Assembly (NCBI RefSeq): GCF_014202765.1
Contig: NZ_JACHHN010000001.1
Span: 623,735-687,734, forward strand
Length of the DNA stretch: 64,000 bases
Direction: 5' to 3'
From: Silvimonas terrae
GTDB lineage: Bacteria; Pseudomonadota; Gammaproteobacteria; Burkholderiales; Chitinibacteraceae
Shown here: positions 1-7,740 of the stretch, piece after piece
Layout: each line of letters starts with the position of its first letter
Numbering within the stretch: the stretch's first letter is position 1
The notes under the pieces: model-generated
What the model saw: the letters and a program-made list of their open reading frames with translations, nothing else
What the model was told of the DNA's origin: nothing
The model's database searches: none
Translations under genes and position numbers: made by a program

Positions 1-668
1 AAACGGCCCCCCACTGGATTTCGGCGTTCGCCGGAATGACGAACCCGTCACCAGACCAGCAACCCATACTTGCAAATATCGCCACCCCGGATTCCCGCTA
101 CCGCTCCATCCGGGCTACACACTGGTTCTCGCCAGAGAACGGGGCCAAAACGGCCCCCCACTGGATTTCGGCGTTCGCCGGAATGACGAACCCGTCACCA
201 GACCAGCAACCCATACTTGCAAATATCGCCACCCCGGATTCCCGCCTTCGGCTCCATCCGGGCTACACAATGATTCTCGCCAGAGAACGGGGCCAAAACG
301 GCCCCCCACTGGATTTCGGCGTTCGCCGGAATGACGAACCAGTCACCAGACCAGAAACCCATACTTGCAAATATCGCCACCCCGGATTCCCGCCTGCGGC
401 TCCATCCGGGCTACACACTGGTTCTCGCCAGAGAACGGGGCCGCTACGGCCCCCCACTGGATTCCGGCGTTCGCCGGAATGACGAACCAGTCACCAAGCC
501 AGCAACCCATACTTGCAAATATCGCCACCCCGGATTCCCGCCTGCGGCTCCATCCGGGCTACACACAGGTTCTCGCCAGAGAACGGGGCCAAAACGGCCC
601 CCCACTGGATTCCGGCGTTCGCCGGAATGACGAGCCAGTCACCAAGCCAGCAACCCATACTTGCAAAC
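1..668. repeat. Tandem array of a 147-148 bp repeat (about 4.5 copies)
   Basis: The motif GCCGGAATGACGA recurs with its ATG at 36, 183, 331, 479 and 627, giving periods of 147, 148, 148 and 148 bp. Each unit joins a GGCGTTCGCCGG palindrome to a stretch of the kind CATACTTGCAAATATCGCC, then a CGGATTCCCGCC...CATCCGGGCTAC half-element, then GTTCTCGCCAGAGAACGGGGCC. Copies differ at only a few positions. The array starts before the window edge. Open reading frames across it in several frames are products of the repeat and are not called as genes. The half-elements are the same families found singly elsewhere in the window. Confidence 0.9.
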
Positions 669-676
669 ACCGCAAT

Positions 677-713
677 GGTGGATTGTCGCTGCCACTCCAA
701 ATCCACCCTACGG
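677..713. repeat. GGTGGATT-family palindromic repeat, degenerate copy
   Basis: GGTGGATTGTCGCT and AATCCACCCTACGG face each other across a short loop. This is the same family as the near-perfect copy at 7582-7654. It lies between the tandem array and the dehydratase gene. The rest of 669-773 holds nothing recognisable. Confidence 0.6.
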
Positions 714-773
714 CCAGCATTCGGCTAGCAGCGAGTCGCGCCCAAGGCGTGAACCAACAAACACAACGCCTCT

Positions 774-2000
774 TCAAACACCCCGAATCGGCAAACACGC
801 CGGCCCCAGCGGCTCAAACTGCTTGTAAGTCAGAATGAATTCCTGGTGCCCCAACGCTTCAGATTTACTCGGCGCACCGTTAGCCACCTCATGCACCAGC
901 GTGACAATCTCCGCGCCCAGTTCATCCAGCGTGGCTTCGCCGTTCAGCAAACGGCCCGCGTTCACATCCATGTCCTCAGCCAGCCGCGCATACGTCTGCG
1001 GATTGGCGCAAATCTTGATCACCGGGGCAATGGCAGAGCCGACGACCGATCCGCGCCCGGTGGTAAAGAGGGTGATGTGCGCGCCACACGCCATCAGCTC
1101 CACAATCTCGGCGTTGTCAGAGATATTCGGAAAGCCAAAACGCACCTCGCCATCCGGCACCACGTCCAGCAGATACAGCCCGCCGGTGGGGGGAACATCG
1201 CCCGGCTTGATCAGCCCGACAATTTGCGAATCCCCACTCTTGGCGTAAGCGCCCAGGGATTTTTCTTCCTGCGTGGTCAGCCCGCCATCGGCATTGCCTG
1301 GCGCAAAACTACCGTGACCCAGCGTGGCGTAATAGCGCGCGGCCTTGGCGACGGTGCGGACAATCTCATCGCCCAGTTCTGGCGTGGCAGCGCGACGCTT
1401 CATGTGAAATTCGCAGCCCACCAGTTCGCCGGTTTCTTCAAAAATGCAGGCCGCGCCTTCATCAATGAGCCGGTCAAAGGCGCGTCCCACGGCCGGGTTG
1501 GCGGTAATGCCGCTGGTGCCATCAGAACCGCCGCAAATGGTGGCGACCACCAGTTCGTCCCACTGCATGGCTACACGCGGTTGCTCTGCCAGTTGTTCGA
1601 CGGCCCATTGCACCCACTCCACGCCCTGGGCAATGGTGCTGCGCGTGCCGCCTTTGTCCTGAATGGTGAGCGTATGCACGGGCCGATCCGTGTCGGCGAT
1701 ATGCGTCTCCAGCCCGCGCTTGTCGAAACTCTCGCAACCCAAAGACACCAGCAGCACCGCGCCAACATTGGGGTGCGTGGCCAACTGGCGCATGACCTTG
1801 TCGGCATAGGCATTCGGGTAACAGCCGGGAAAGCCAATCAAATGCACTGGCTGTCCACGAAAATGCTGGGTGATCTCGCTGGCGACAAAATGGGCGCACT
1901 CCACCAGGTAAGCCACGGCCACCACATTGCGGATGCCTTTGCGGCCATCGCTGCGTAACCAGCCTTGCAAAGGGGCGGCGCGTTCAGTGTTGGTGGACAT
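774..2000 (-). CDS. UxaA-family dehydratase/hydrolase, large (C-terminal) subunit
   Basis: This 408-residue protein corresponds to the C-terminal catalytic part of altronate/galactarate dehydratases (UxaA/GarD superfamily). Features of the family seen here are GWLRSDGRKGIRN at the N-terminus, GFPGCYPN, SLGCESFD, the glycine-rich TICGGSDGTSGI, ETGELVGCE, and LFTTGRGSVVGSAIAP near the end. Family members remove water (or sulfite in the sulfolactate lyase SuyB) from sugar acids using a metal. The ATG at 2000 aligns with the family start; a longer frame to 2201 merely runs through the small-subunit gene. It overlaps the small subunit (1984-2304) by 17 bases, so translational coupling is likely. 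The substrate is unknown: altronate, another aldonate or a sulfonate are all possible. Confidence 0.85.
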   Translation of the reverse strand: MSTNTERAAPLQGWLRSDGRKGIRNVVAVAYLVECAHFVASEITQHFRGQPVHLIGFPGCYPNAYADKVMRQLATHPNVGAVLLVSLGCESFDKRGLETHIADTDRPVHTLTIQDKGGTRSTIAQGVEWVQWAVEQLAEQPRVAMQWDELVVATICGGSDGTSGITANPAVGRAFDRLIDEGAACIFEETGELVGCEFHMKRRAATPELGDEIVRTVAKAARYYATLGHGSFAPGNADGGLTTQEEKSLGAYAKSGDSQIVGLIKPGDVPPTGGLYLLDVVPDGEVRFGFPNISDNAEIVELMACGAHITLFTTGRGSVVGSAIAPVIKICANPQTYARLAEDMDVNAGRLLNGEATLDELGAEIVTLVHEVANGAPSKSEALGHQEFILTYKQFEPLGPACLPIRGV

Positions 2001-2304
2001 AACTCTGACCTTCCTCAAGCGTGTAGGTGGGCAGGTAATCACTGGCCAGGTTGTGCGTGTGAATATGTTCGCCCTGGGCAATCGGTTGGGTAGCGCTGCC
2101 AATAATGGCGCCATAACGCAGCACTTTCTGGCCGGTCGCGATGGCGGTGCGCGCCAGCTTGTGGCCAATGGCAACGGCCTGCGGCAAGGTGACGGGCACA
2201 CCTTCTACCAGCACGGATTCGCCAGCGGCCAGCGGCGCACAAACGATCAGGCAGTTGTCTTGCGGGCCAATCAGCAAAAGGCGGCGATCGGTTTCTGTGC
2301 TCAT
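1984..2304 (-). CDS. UxaA-family dehydratase, small (SAF-domain) subunit
   Basis: This 106-residue SAF domain is the N-terminal module of altronate dehydratases, here a separate gene upstream of and overlapping the large subunit. Diagnostic segments are AIGHKLARTAI, LRYGAIIGSAT and GEHIHTHNLASD, the histidine-rich stretch typical of the SAF domain. The ATG at 2304 was chosen over the in-frame TTG at 2331 because family homology begins near residue 8 and the extra residues are low-complexity; neither has a strong ribosome-binding site. With the large subunit it should form a cytoplasmic heteromer. The two-gene architecture is also that of (2R)-sulfolactate sulfo-lyase SuyAB, so a sugar-acid substrate is likely but not proven. 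Confidence 0.8.
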   Translation of the reverse strand: MSTETDRRLLLIGPQDNCLIVCAPLAAGESVLVEGVPVTLPQAVAIGHKLARTAIATGQKVLRYGAIIGSATQPIAQGEHIHTHNLASDYLPTYTLEEGQSYVHQH

Positions 2305-2397
2305 GCCGGAGTGCCCGTTGGGTAGTGCCAATGCAGTGCCACGTTGTATCTCCAGTTTGCCGGTCAGCGATAAATCGGCTACATCCGTTGTATACTT

Positions 2398-2430
2398 GGC
2401 TCAAAGGTCCATTGGTCAGACCATTGAGCC
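2398..2430. promoter_or_regulatory. Candidate GntR/FadR-type operator
   Basis: The core at 2411-2425, ATTGGTCAGACCATT, contains the perfect palindrome TGGTC-A-GACCA. It resembles the TGGT-N3-ACCA sites bound by FadR-subfamily regulators such as PdhR and UxuR/ExuR. It is nested in a wider dyad, GGCTCAA (2398-2404) and TTGAGCC (2424-2430). It sits between the divergent dehydratase and regulator genes, as expected for autoregulation and substrate-responsive repression. The assignment is inference from pattern and position. Confidence 0.6.
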
Positions 2431-2546
2431 AAAGAGTGGTATCAGTCCGACGGCATGTCAAGTATTTTGTAGTGAAAATCCACGGGCTACATCGTGCTGC
2501 ATCGCAATGATTTAATGGCAGAAAAAGCCAGACACAGGGGTGGACT

Positions 2547-3305
2547 ATGACAAACCGGCTGCCGCAGATTGAATCCAGGCGGTTGTATCGGCAAATTGCA
2601 GAATTAATCCTGCGGCATATCGACAGTGGTCAGTTTCCGCCCGGCAGTTTGTTGCCCGCAGAGCGCGAACTGGCAGAACAACTGGGCGTGAGCCGGGCCT
2701 CGGTGCGGGAGGCGCTGATTGCGCTGGAAGTAGAAGGACGGGTGTCGGTCAAAGTGGGCAACGGGGTCACGGTACTGGATAAACCCGCTACCACCGCCGC
2801 CACCTTGCTGGCTGACGCATCGCAGCAAAATGGCTGGACTGATGTTGGCCCGCTGGAGTTGCTGGAAGCCCGCATTCTGGTGGAATGCGAAACCGCCGCG
2901 CTGGCGGCAAAGCGCGCCACACAGCCGGATATCGACATTCTGGAAGCCATGCTGGGCGAAATTGCCGATGAACACCGGCGTTTGCATCATATCCAGCCTG
3001 CCGATCGTCGGTTTCACATGAAAATTGCCGAGATGAGCGGCAACCAGGCGTTGGTGCATCTGATCGCCCAGTTGTGGGATCAACGCGCCAGCCCGGTGTT
3101 CGCCCGTTTTGAAGATCACTTTGTGACGCAACGGTTGTTTGAAGACACCAGCCAGGATCACCGACGCATTCTGGATGCCATCATCCAGCGTGACAGCACC
3201 GCTGCCCGTACCGCCATGCGCCGGCACTTGAGCGACGTGCGCAAGGCCTTCTTGCGCGGATTGTCTGGCGTGCCAGGCCAGGGCACGGTGGATGCGGATG
3301 ACTAG
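2547..3305 (+). CDS. GntR-family (FadR subfamily) transcriptional regulator
   Basis: This 252-residue protein has an N-terminal winged helix (about residues 10-75: ILRHIDSGQFPPGSLLPAER, then LGVSRASVREALIALE) and a C-terminal all-helical FCD ligand domain (about 95-235). The FCD metal/ligand residues are consistent with DRRFHMKIAEMSGN and QDHRRILDAI. FadR-type regulators with an FCD domain usually sense organic acids or sugar acids and repress the adjacent catabolic genes. It is divergent from the two-subunit UxaA-type dehydratase with a palindromic site between them, so it is probably the local repressor. The ATG at 2547 follows AGGGGTGG at a suitable distance. Confidence 0.9.
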   Translation: MTNRLPQIESRRLYRQIAELILRHIDSGQFPPGSLLPAERELAEQLGVSRASVREALIALEVEGRVSVKVGNGVTVLDKPATTAATLLADASQQNGWTDVGPLELLEARILVECETAALAAKRATQPDIDILEAMLGEIADEHRRLHHIQPADRRFHMKIAEMSGNQALVHLIAQLWDQRASPVFARFEDHFVTQRLFEDTSQDHRRILDAIIQRDSTAARTAMRRHLSDVRKAFLRGLSGVPGQGTVDADD

Positions 3306-3312
3306 CTGCCAT

Positions 3313-3334
3313 GGCCCGCGTTATCCTGCGGGCC
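3313..3334 (+). terminator. Hairpin after the GntR regulator gene
   Basis: GGCCCGC (3313-3319) pairs with GCGGGCC (3328-3334) across an 8-base loop, just after the stop at 3305. Only a short T-rich tail follows, so termination may be weak. Confidence 0.45.
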
Positions 3335-3347
3335 TTGCCTTTGTGGG

Positions 3348-3761
3348 TTGTCTGGTGTGTCTGATGTGATTGATGTAGCCATCATCGCCGTGATCCGGAA
3401 CGGTCTGATGCTGTGCGTGCGCAAGCGCGGCACGCAGCGTTTTATGTTGCCTGGTGGCAAGCCGGAGGCCGGTGAAACCGCGGTGCAATGCCTGGCGCGG
3501 GAGATTGCCGAAGAGTTGCAATGCACGGTGGATGTCGCCAGTCTGCGCCCGCTGGGTTCCTTCGAAGGCGTTGCTGCCAATGAGGCGGGGCGGCGTGTGC
3601 GGGCGGATACCTTTATTGGCGAAATCACCGGCACCATCGAACTGGCGGCAGAGATTGACGAATATCGCTGGCTTCCTCTGGCGGGGCCGTTTGACGTGCC
3701 CCTGGCGCCCTTGCTGGAGGACGGCCCGCTGCTCAAAACCTTGTGCGCGGCAGATGCCTGA
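3348..3761 (+). CDS. Nudix hydrolase
   Basis: A Nudix fold protein of up to 137 residues. The Nudix box fits GX5EX7REUXEEXGU, with G and E in GGKPEAGE and the catalytic helix REIAEELQ, followed by the usual C-terminal strands (EYRWLPL). It should cleave a nucleoside-diphosphate-linked substrate with Mg2+ in the cytoplasm; the substrate cannot be told from sequence. The start is uncertain: TTG at 3348, GTG at 3357 and GTG at 3366 are all in frame without a convincing ribosome-binding site, and the conserved domain begins at VIDVAIIAV. It is followed by a strong terminator. Confidence 0.85.
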   Translation: MSGVSDVIDVAIIAVIRNGLMLCVRKRGTQRFMLPGGKPEAGETAVQCLAREIAEELQCTVDVASLRPLGSFEGVAANEAGRRVRADTFIGEITGTIELAAEIDEYRWLPLAGPFDVPLAPLLEDGPLLKTLCAADA

Positions 3762-3816
3762 GGGTTGGTCGGGCGCCTCGTACCCCGGTCACGAAACCGG
3801 ATCGCCGGGTATGAAA

Positions 3817-3850
3817 CAAAAAGACCTTCGTGCAGGCGAAGGTCTTTTTG
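3817..3850. terminator. Bidirectional Rho-independent terminator
   Basis: A perfect 14-bp stem, CAAAAAGACCTTCG and CGAAGGTCTTTTTG, closes a TGCAGG loop, with T runs on both strands. It lies between the Nudix gene and the convergent exported-protein gene and can serve both. Confidence 0.9.
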
Positions 3851-3883
3851 TTTGTCCACACCCTGGTGGTCTCAGCGGTGGTA

Positions 3884-4498
3884 TCAGTTGCCAGCCACTT
3901 TTTTCAGGGTACTGGCATCCACATGCGTAAATGGCTTGCCGTAGATCGTCAGGGCGGTCACCTCTGAATAACTCAAGGTGCCATCCGCAGCCAATTTCAT
4001 AGTGATGGCAACACTATTGGTTTTGGCGTTCTTTTTCATAAAGTCTGTTTCGGCAAAGGCAGACTTGGTGCCCAGATTGAATTCGCCAGGTTTGTCATAT
4101 TTGCCCTCCGCACTGGCGCAAACCCCGCGTGGAATACAGAAGGAATAAATGAGGCGGCTGTTTTTCTGATCCCAGATCAGATAGCCCATCTGGTCGTGAA
4201 ACTGCTGTTTGTCCGATTTGCGATAAACCCGTTGGCGGATGGTGACAGACACCAGGTCTTGCTCGCTGGCGTTGGTTACGCCGGGGCCTGCTGCAATTTC
4301 CATTCTTTCAAAATAGGGGCTGGCTGCCGCAGTGCCGGCTTTGCCGGTACTTTTCTGCGCGGGCGCCACGTCAGTTCCCTTATCGCCTTCCCACACGCCA
4401 ATTAACGCCGTCAGCGGATTGGCTGCCTCTTTAGCATGGATGGTCCCTGCTGCCCCTGCGGCCAGGGCGGTCGCCAGCATGATTGAGTGTAGTTTCAT
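3884..4498 (-). CDS. Exported nitrobindin-like (heme-binding beta-barrel type) hypothetical protein
   Basis: A 204-residue protein with a clear signal peptide (MKLHSIMLATALAAGAAGTIHA, cleavage after about residue 22). Soon after the mature N-terminus comes LIGVWEGDKG, which resembles the GxWxGxG motif that opens the nitrobindin/THAP4-type beta-barrel. Strands follow, for example TIRQRVYRKSD and QFHDQMGYLIWD. Members bind heme or hydrophobic ligands; most of this group are cytoplasmic, so export is notable. Homology is judged from the motif and strand pattern only; a lipocalin-like fold is the alternative. It is a single gene ending at the bidirectional terminator. Confidence 0.6.
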   Translation of the reverse strand: MKLHSIMLATALAAGAAGTIHAKEAANPLTALIGVWEGDKGTDVAPAQKSTGKAGTAAASPYFERMEIAAGPGVTNASEQDLVSVTIRQRVYRKSDKQQFHDQMGYLIWDQKNSRLIYSFCIPRGVCASAEGKYDKPGEFNLGTKSAFAETDFMKKNAKTNSVAITMKLAADGTLSYSEVTALTIYGKPFTHVDASTLKKVAGN

Positions 4499-4737
4499 TG
4501 GTTTGTGTTTCCTGAGAGAAAGTACCCCGGCAAGGCCTGCAGGGGATGCCGGGTATCATCAGGCGGAAGGCGAGGGGGCAATGTTGATACACATCACCCC
4601 CGCAAATCGGTAGCCAATTGATTTTTACGATGATGGAAATAGCCTGGTGCTATGCCGGTATTGCTGCATGGCATGCAAGGCGTACTTTCTGCCAGACTGG
4701 ATGATTGGGATGATTAGATTTCGCCTTGGGGGGCGTC

Positions 4738-5391
4738 ATGCAGGTTTTTCTGATTGGCACCAACCATCTACCTGATACGCATAACCTGATGGTACGACAA
4801 CTGACTGGCGTACTGCAGCAGTTGCAGCCAGCGCGTTTGTTGCTGGAAATCCGCCAGGCTGATCTGGCGCAAGCCGACGCTTATCCGGGTCGCTATGCGC
4901 CAGAAATGGTGCAACTGGCCCAAGACTACGCGGGCATCGCACACGGTTTTGACTGGCTGGGAGAGGGGGATGCCACGCGGGTTGCCGCTATCCTGGCAGA
5001 ACAGCAAAGCTTGTCCGCACAACTGGGCGGGGCCGACTTGCCGCCAGCGGGCCAGGCTTTTTACGCCAGCTACAATGCGCAACTGGCCCCCTTCCTGGCA
5101 GGGAACGATCTCTTTGCCATGAACGCCCCAACAGCGTTAGAGATGGCCGGGCAATGGATCAGCTTTTACGACTGGTGTACCGGCCCGTTTGCGACGTTGG
5201 CCCGCTTTTACCGTCAGCGGGCGCTACGCATCAATCAGTCGGTGGTGGAACGGGTGGCAGAGGTCGCGGCCCAGCCAGGGCGGCTGGTGGTGGTGATCGG
5301 TTTGTCGCACGTATTACGGGTGCGAACGGCGTTGCAGCAGCATTTACCGGGTGTGGCGAGCCATTTGTTGCTGGATCTCGTAACCCCGTAG
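4738..5391 (+). CDS. TraB/ChaN-like protein of unknown function
   Basis: A 217-residue cytoplasmic protein with no signal peptide. It begins with QVFLIGTNHLPD, continues with LLLEIRQ, and ends near VVVIGLSHVLRVRTAL. The GTxH, LLLE and GxxH landmarks and their order recall the TIKI/PrgY/TraB and EreA/ChaN superfamily, whose members are metal-dependent proteases or heme-binding proteins. The match is by pattern, so the function is open. The ATG at 4738 is preceded by a G-rich TTGGGGGG; an in-frame TTG at 4726 is less likely. Its TAG stop is formed inside the first arm of a palindromic repeat (5388-5535). Confidence 0.65.
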   Translation: MQVFLIGTNHLPDTHNLMVRQLTGVLQQLQPARLLLEIRQADLAQADAYPGRYAPEMVQLAQDYAGIAHGFDWLGEGDATRVAAILAEQQSLSAQLGGADLPPAGQAFYASYNAQLAPFLAGNDLFAMNAPTALEMAGQWISFYDWCTGPFATLARFYRQRALRINQSVVERVAEVAAQPGRLVVVIGLSHVLRVRTALQQHLPGVASHLLLDLVTP

Positions 5392-5535
5392 CCCGGATGA
5401 AGCGCAGCGAGAATTCGGGGGGCGATACCGGCAAGAATTGGTCTTGCGCTGCGGGCATGATCTGTGGGATGGCGGGGCATCATATTGCATGCGGCGCAAA
5501 CCCAGGATTCCCGCCTTTGGCTTCATCCGGGCTAC
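5388..5535. repeat. GTAGCCCGG-family palindromic repeat between convergent genes
   Basis: The outer arms are GTAGCCCGGATGAAG at the left and CTTCATCCGGGCTAC at the right, a perfect 15-bp inverted repeat enclosing about 115 bases. The TAG of each arm is the stop codon of the neighbouring gene: at 5389-5391 for the TraB/ChaN-like gene and at 5532-5534 on the minus strand for the sirtuin. The same family occurs at 18632-18740 and in the tandem array at the window start. Confidence 0.85.
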
Positions 5536-6284
5536 GATCCTGCTACACCGGTTTCGCCCAATTGTTGTTGCAATGCCTGGCAAGTCTCCCCAATGGGCGC
5601 GCGGATAATGACCTCAAAGAACCGGTCCAGCCGGGTATCCGACAGATTGATCAAGGCGCAGGGCACGTTATAGCGCGCTGCTTCTACCGGGATCATGTTC
5701 ACCGGCCCCACCTCCAGCGATGACCCCATCACCAGCACCAGATCGGCGTTCACGGCCAGATCAAACGCCCGCTCAATCAGTGGCACCGCTTCGCCGTACA
5801 GCACCACATCCGGCTTGATCACCTGTTGGCACTTGCGGCATAGCGGTACGGCGTGTTGTTGCACCCAGGCCAGATCATGTTGCGTACCGCAGGACAAACA
5901 ACTGGCCCCCATCAGGCTGCCATGCATTTCCAGTACTTCGGTACTACCCGCTTTGTGATGCAAGCCGTCGATATTCTGCGTCAGCACGCTGATACGCTTG
6001 CCTTGTTGCTCCAGCCACGCCAGAAAACGATGCCCGGCATTGGGTTCGTACTGGCCAGCCATCTTCAGTTTGAAAATGTCGCGAAACGCATCCCAGAAGC
6101 CATCGGGGCAATCCAGAAAGTAATCAATCGACACCACCTCGGCAAAACTGCGGTTCTGGGTAAACAGGCCGTTGGCGGAGCGAAAATCCGGAATGCCCGA
6201 TTCCGTGCTCATCCCGGCGCCGGAAAGCACGGCAATGTGCCTGGCGTTGTTGATCATGCGGGCAAGATGGTCAATGGTTTCCAT
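5532..6284 (-). CDS. NAD-dependent protein deacylase, Sir2 family
   Basis: A 250-residue sirtuin that removes acyl groups from lysine using NAD. Motifs in order are SGAGMSTESGIPDFR (NAD binding), TQNIDGLHHKAGS, the catalytic histidine in EMHGSL, the zinc cysteines C-x2-C (CLSC) and C-x2-C (CRKC), and MGSSLEVGPV in the Rossmann fold. The ATG at 6284 gives a normal short N-terminus, while the longer frame to 6419 adds residues with no family match. It lacks an obvious Ala-Tyr-x-x-Arg desuccinylase pocket, so deacetylase activity is the default. Its TAG stop is supplied by the palindromic repeat. Divergent from the DUF4442 gene. Confidence 0.93.
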   Translation of the reverse strand: METIDHLARMINNARHIAVLSGAGMSTESGIPDFRSANGLFTQNRSFAEVVSIDYFLDCPDGFWDAFRDIFKLKMAGQYEPNAGHRFLAWLEQQGKRISVLTQNIDGLHHKAGSTEVLEMHGSLMGASCLSCGTQHDLAWVQQHAVPLCRKCQQVIKPDVVLYGEAVPLIERAFDLAVNADLVLVMGSSLEVGPVNMIPVEAARYNVPCALINLSDTRLDRFFEVIIRAPIGETCQALQQQLGETGVAGS

Positions 6285-6440
6285 GGCGGCGGGCAGGCAA
6301 AAACGCCAGTGTGCCAAAACGGCGCCGTGCTGCAAACGCACGGCGGTCAATTTCAAACGCCAGGCTAAGGCCGCCCCCCAATTGGTCAGCCGGCCCGATG
6401 TGTGAAATGCTGCGCCCATAAATCACAACAAGGCACGATC

Positions 6441-6914
6441 ATGGCTCGCCCCAACGCACTTTTGAACATGTGGCAAAAACTCTCTGGCCTGCCCGCCGGC
6501 AAGTGGCTGTTTTCCCGCCTGGTGTGTTTCAAGGCACCGTACTTTGCCTCCATCCGTCCGCGCTTTGACGTGTTGCAGGCCGGCCGTGCCCAGGTCTCCA
6601 TCAAAAAACGCCGCAAGGTGCAAAACCACATCGGCACCGTGCACGCCATTGCCATGTGCAATATGGCGGAACTGGCCGCCGGCACCATGACCGACGTGAC
6701 TATTCCGCCCAGCCACCGCTGGATTCCCAAGGGCATGACGGTTGAGTACGTGAAGAAGGCTGAAACCAGCCTGCGCGCCATTGCCACTCTGGATACACCG
6801 GCCGATTGGGGTAGCGGGATCAACCTGCCCGTGCAGGTAGAAGTACTCGATACCAACGACCAGATCGTGCTGCTGGCCACGGTCACCATGTGGGTCTCGG
6901 CAAAGAAAGCTTGA
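6441..6914 (+). CDS. DUF4442-domain protein, hotdog-fold thioesterase-like
   Basis: A 157-residue protein matching the DUF4442 group of hotdog-fold proteins. Landmarks are a basic, aromatic N-terminus (LSGLPAGKWLFSRLVCFKAP), the central helix start VHAIAMCNMAELAAGTM, and the strand VEYVKKAETSLRA. Hotdog proteins of this type are presumed acyl-CoA thioesterases, but DUF4442 members lack an assigned substrate. The ATG at 6441 follows AAGGCACGATC. It lies 66 bases before the DUF1415 gene in the same direction, so co-transcription is plausible. Confidence 0.8.
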   Translation: MARPNALLNMWQKLSGLPAGKWLFSRLVCFKAPYFASIRPRFDVLQAGRAQVSIKKRRKVQNHIGTVHAIAMCNMAELAAGTMTDVTIPPSHRWIPKGMTVEYVKKAETSLRAIATLDTPADWGSGINLPVQVEVLDTNDQIVLLATVTMWVSAKKA

Positions 6915-6980
6915 CCGGATCGGCAGACTGGCGGGCGGGACAGGGTAAAATGGCCGGCTGCAAACCGGATGCCGCCCACC

Positions 6981-7529
6981 ATGACCGCCCACGACCAACG
7001 CATTCTTGATGACACCCGCCGCTGGCTCGAACGCGCCATCATTGGCCTGAACCTGTGCCCGTTTGCCAAGGCCGTGCATGTCAAACAGCAGATCCGCTAC
7101 GTGATCAGCGAGGCCACAACGGCCGAAGTGGGGGAGGGCGATCTGGAAATGGCGCTGCTGGAACTCAACGACGCTGATCCGGCTCAGGTGGATACCACGC
7201 TGTTGATTTTTCCCCAGGCGTTTGCGGATTTTCTCGACTTTAACGATTTCATCCATCAGGCGGACGCGCTGGTCGACATAATGGGGTTTCGCGGTAAATA
7301 CCAACTGGCCAGTTTTCACCCGCAATACCAGTTTGCCGGAACTGCTGCGGACGATATCGAGAACTACACCAACCGCGCGCCATACCCGATTCTTCACCTG
7401 ATCCGGGAGGCCAGCATTGAACGGGCTGTGGCAGCGTTTCCGGATGCATCCGTGATCTTTGAACGCAATATGGAAACCATGCGGCGGATTGGGCTGGAAG
7501 GGTGGCAGAAGTTGATGAGTGAAGGGTGA
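6981..7529 (+). CDS. DUF1415-domain protein
   Basis: A 182-residue cytoplasmic protein of the DUF1415 family, common in proteobacteria and of unknown function. Recognisable segments are LNLCPFAKAV near residue 25, YQLASFHPQYQFAGT about mid-protein, and ENYTNRAPYPILHLIREASI. The conserved Cys, the SFHP block and the NRAPYP block suggest an enzyme active site, but none has been assigned to my knowledge. The ATG at 6981 is preferred over 6969. No other features are seen. Confidence 0.85.
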   Translation: MTAHDQRILDDTRRWLERAIIGLNLCPFAKAVHVKQQIRYVISEATTAEVGEGDLEMALLELNDADPAQVDTTLLIFPQAFADFLDFNDFIHQADALVDIMGFRGKYQLASFHPQYQFAGTAADDIENYTNRAPYPILHLIREASIERAVAAFPDASVIFERNMETMRRIGLEGWQKLMSEG

Positions 7530-7581
7530 GGAATGACGATGTTGTGGTATGCAAAAAAAGTTGCAACCGGCATACCAGCCC

Positions 7582-7654
7582 CGTAGGGTGGATTCGCGCA
7601 GCAATCCACCGGTACGCTGGTGGATTGTCGCTATCGCTCCGAATCCACCCTACG
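7582..7654. repeat. GGTGGATT-family palindromic repeat, intact copy
   Basis: A perfect 15-bp inverted repeat, CGTAGGGTGGATTCG (7582-7596) and CGAATCCACCCTACG (7640-7654), encloses a second dyad of AATCCACC and GGTGGATT. It lies between the DUF1415 gene and the convergent CbiM-like gene and could form a cruciform or an RNA hairpin. Related fragments occur at 677-713, 20115-20146 and 25632-25664. Confidence 0.85.
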
Positions 7655-7740
7655 TGATTGCCGAAATGATGAAGAACTGGTGTGCATAAAATGGTGGCTG
7701 CGCGGCACTCGTCCGGATTCACACACCACCCACCACCCGG

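Noticed and set aside
1-668. Possible CRISPR array
   Set aside because: The repeats are about 148 bp with no unique spacers between short identical repeats, so they are tandem duplications, not CRISPR.
36-838. Several ORFs of 60-157 codons on both strands
   Set aside because: They run across tandem repeats in every frame, repeat the same peptides, and have no ribosome-binding sites or domains.
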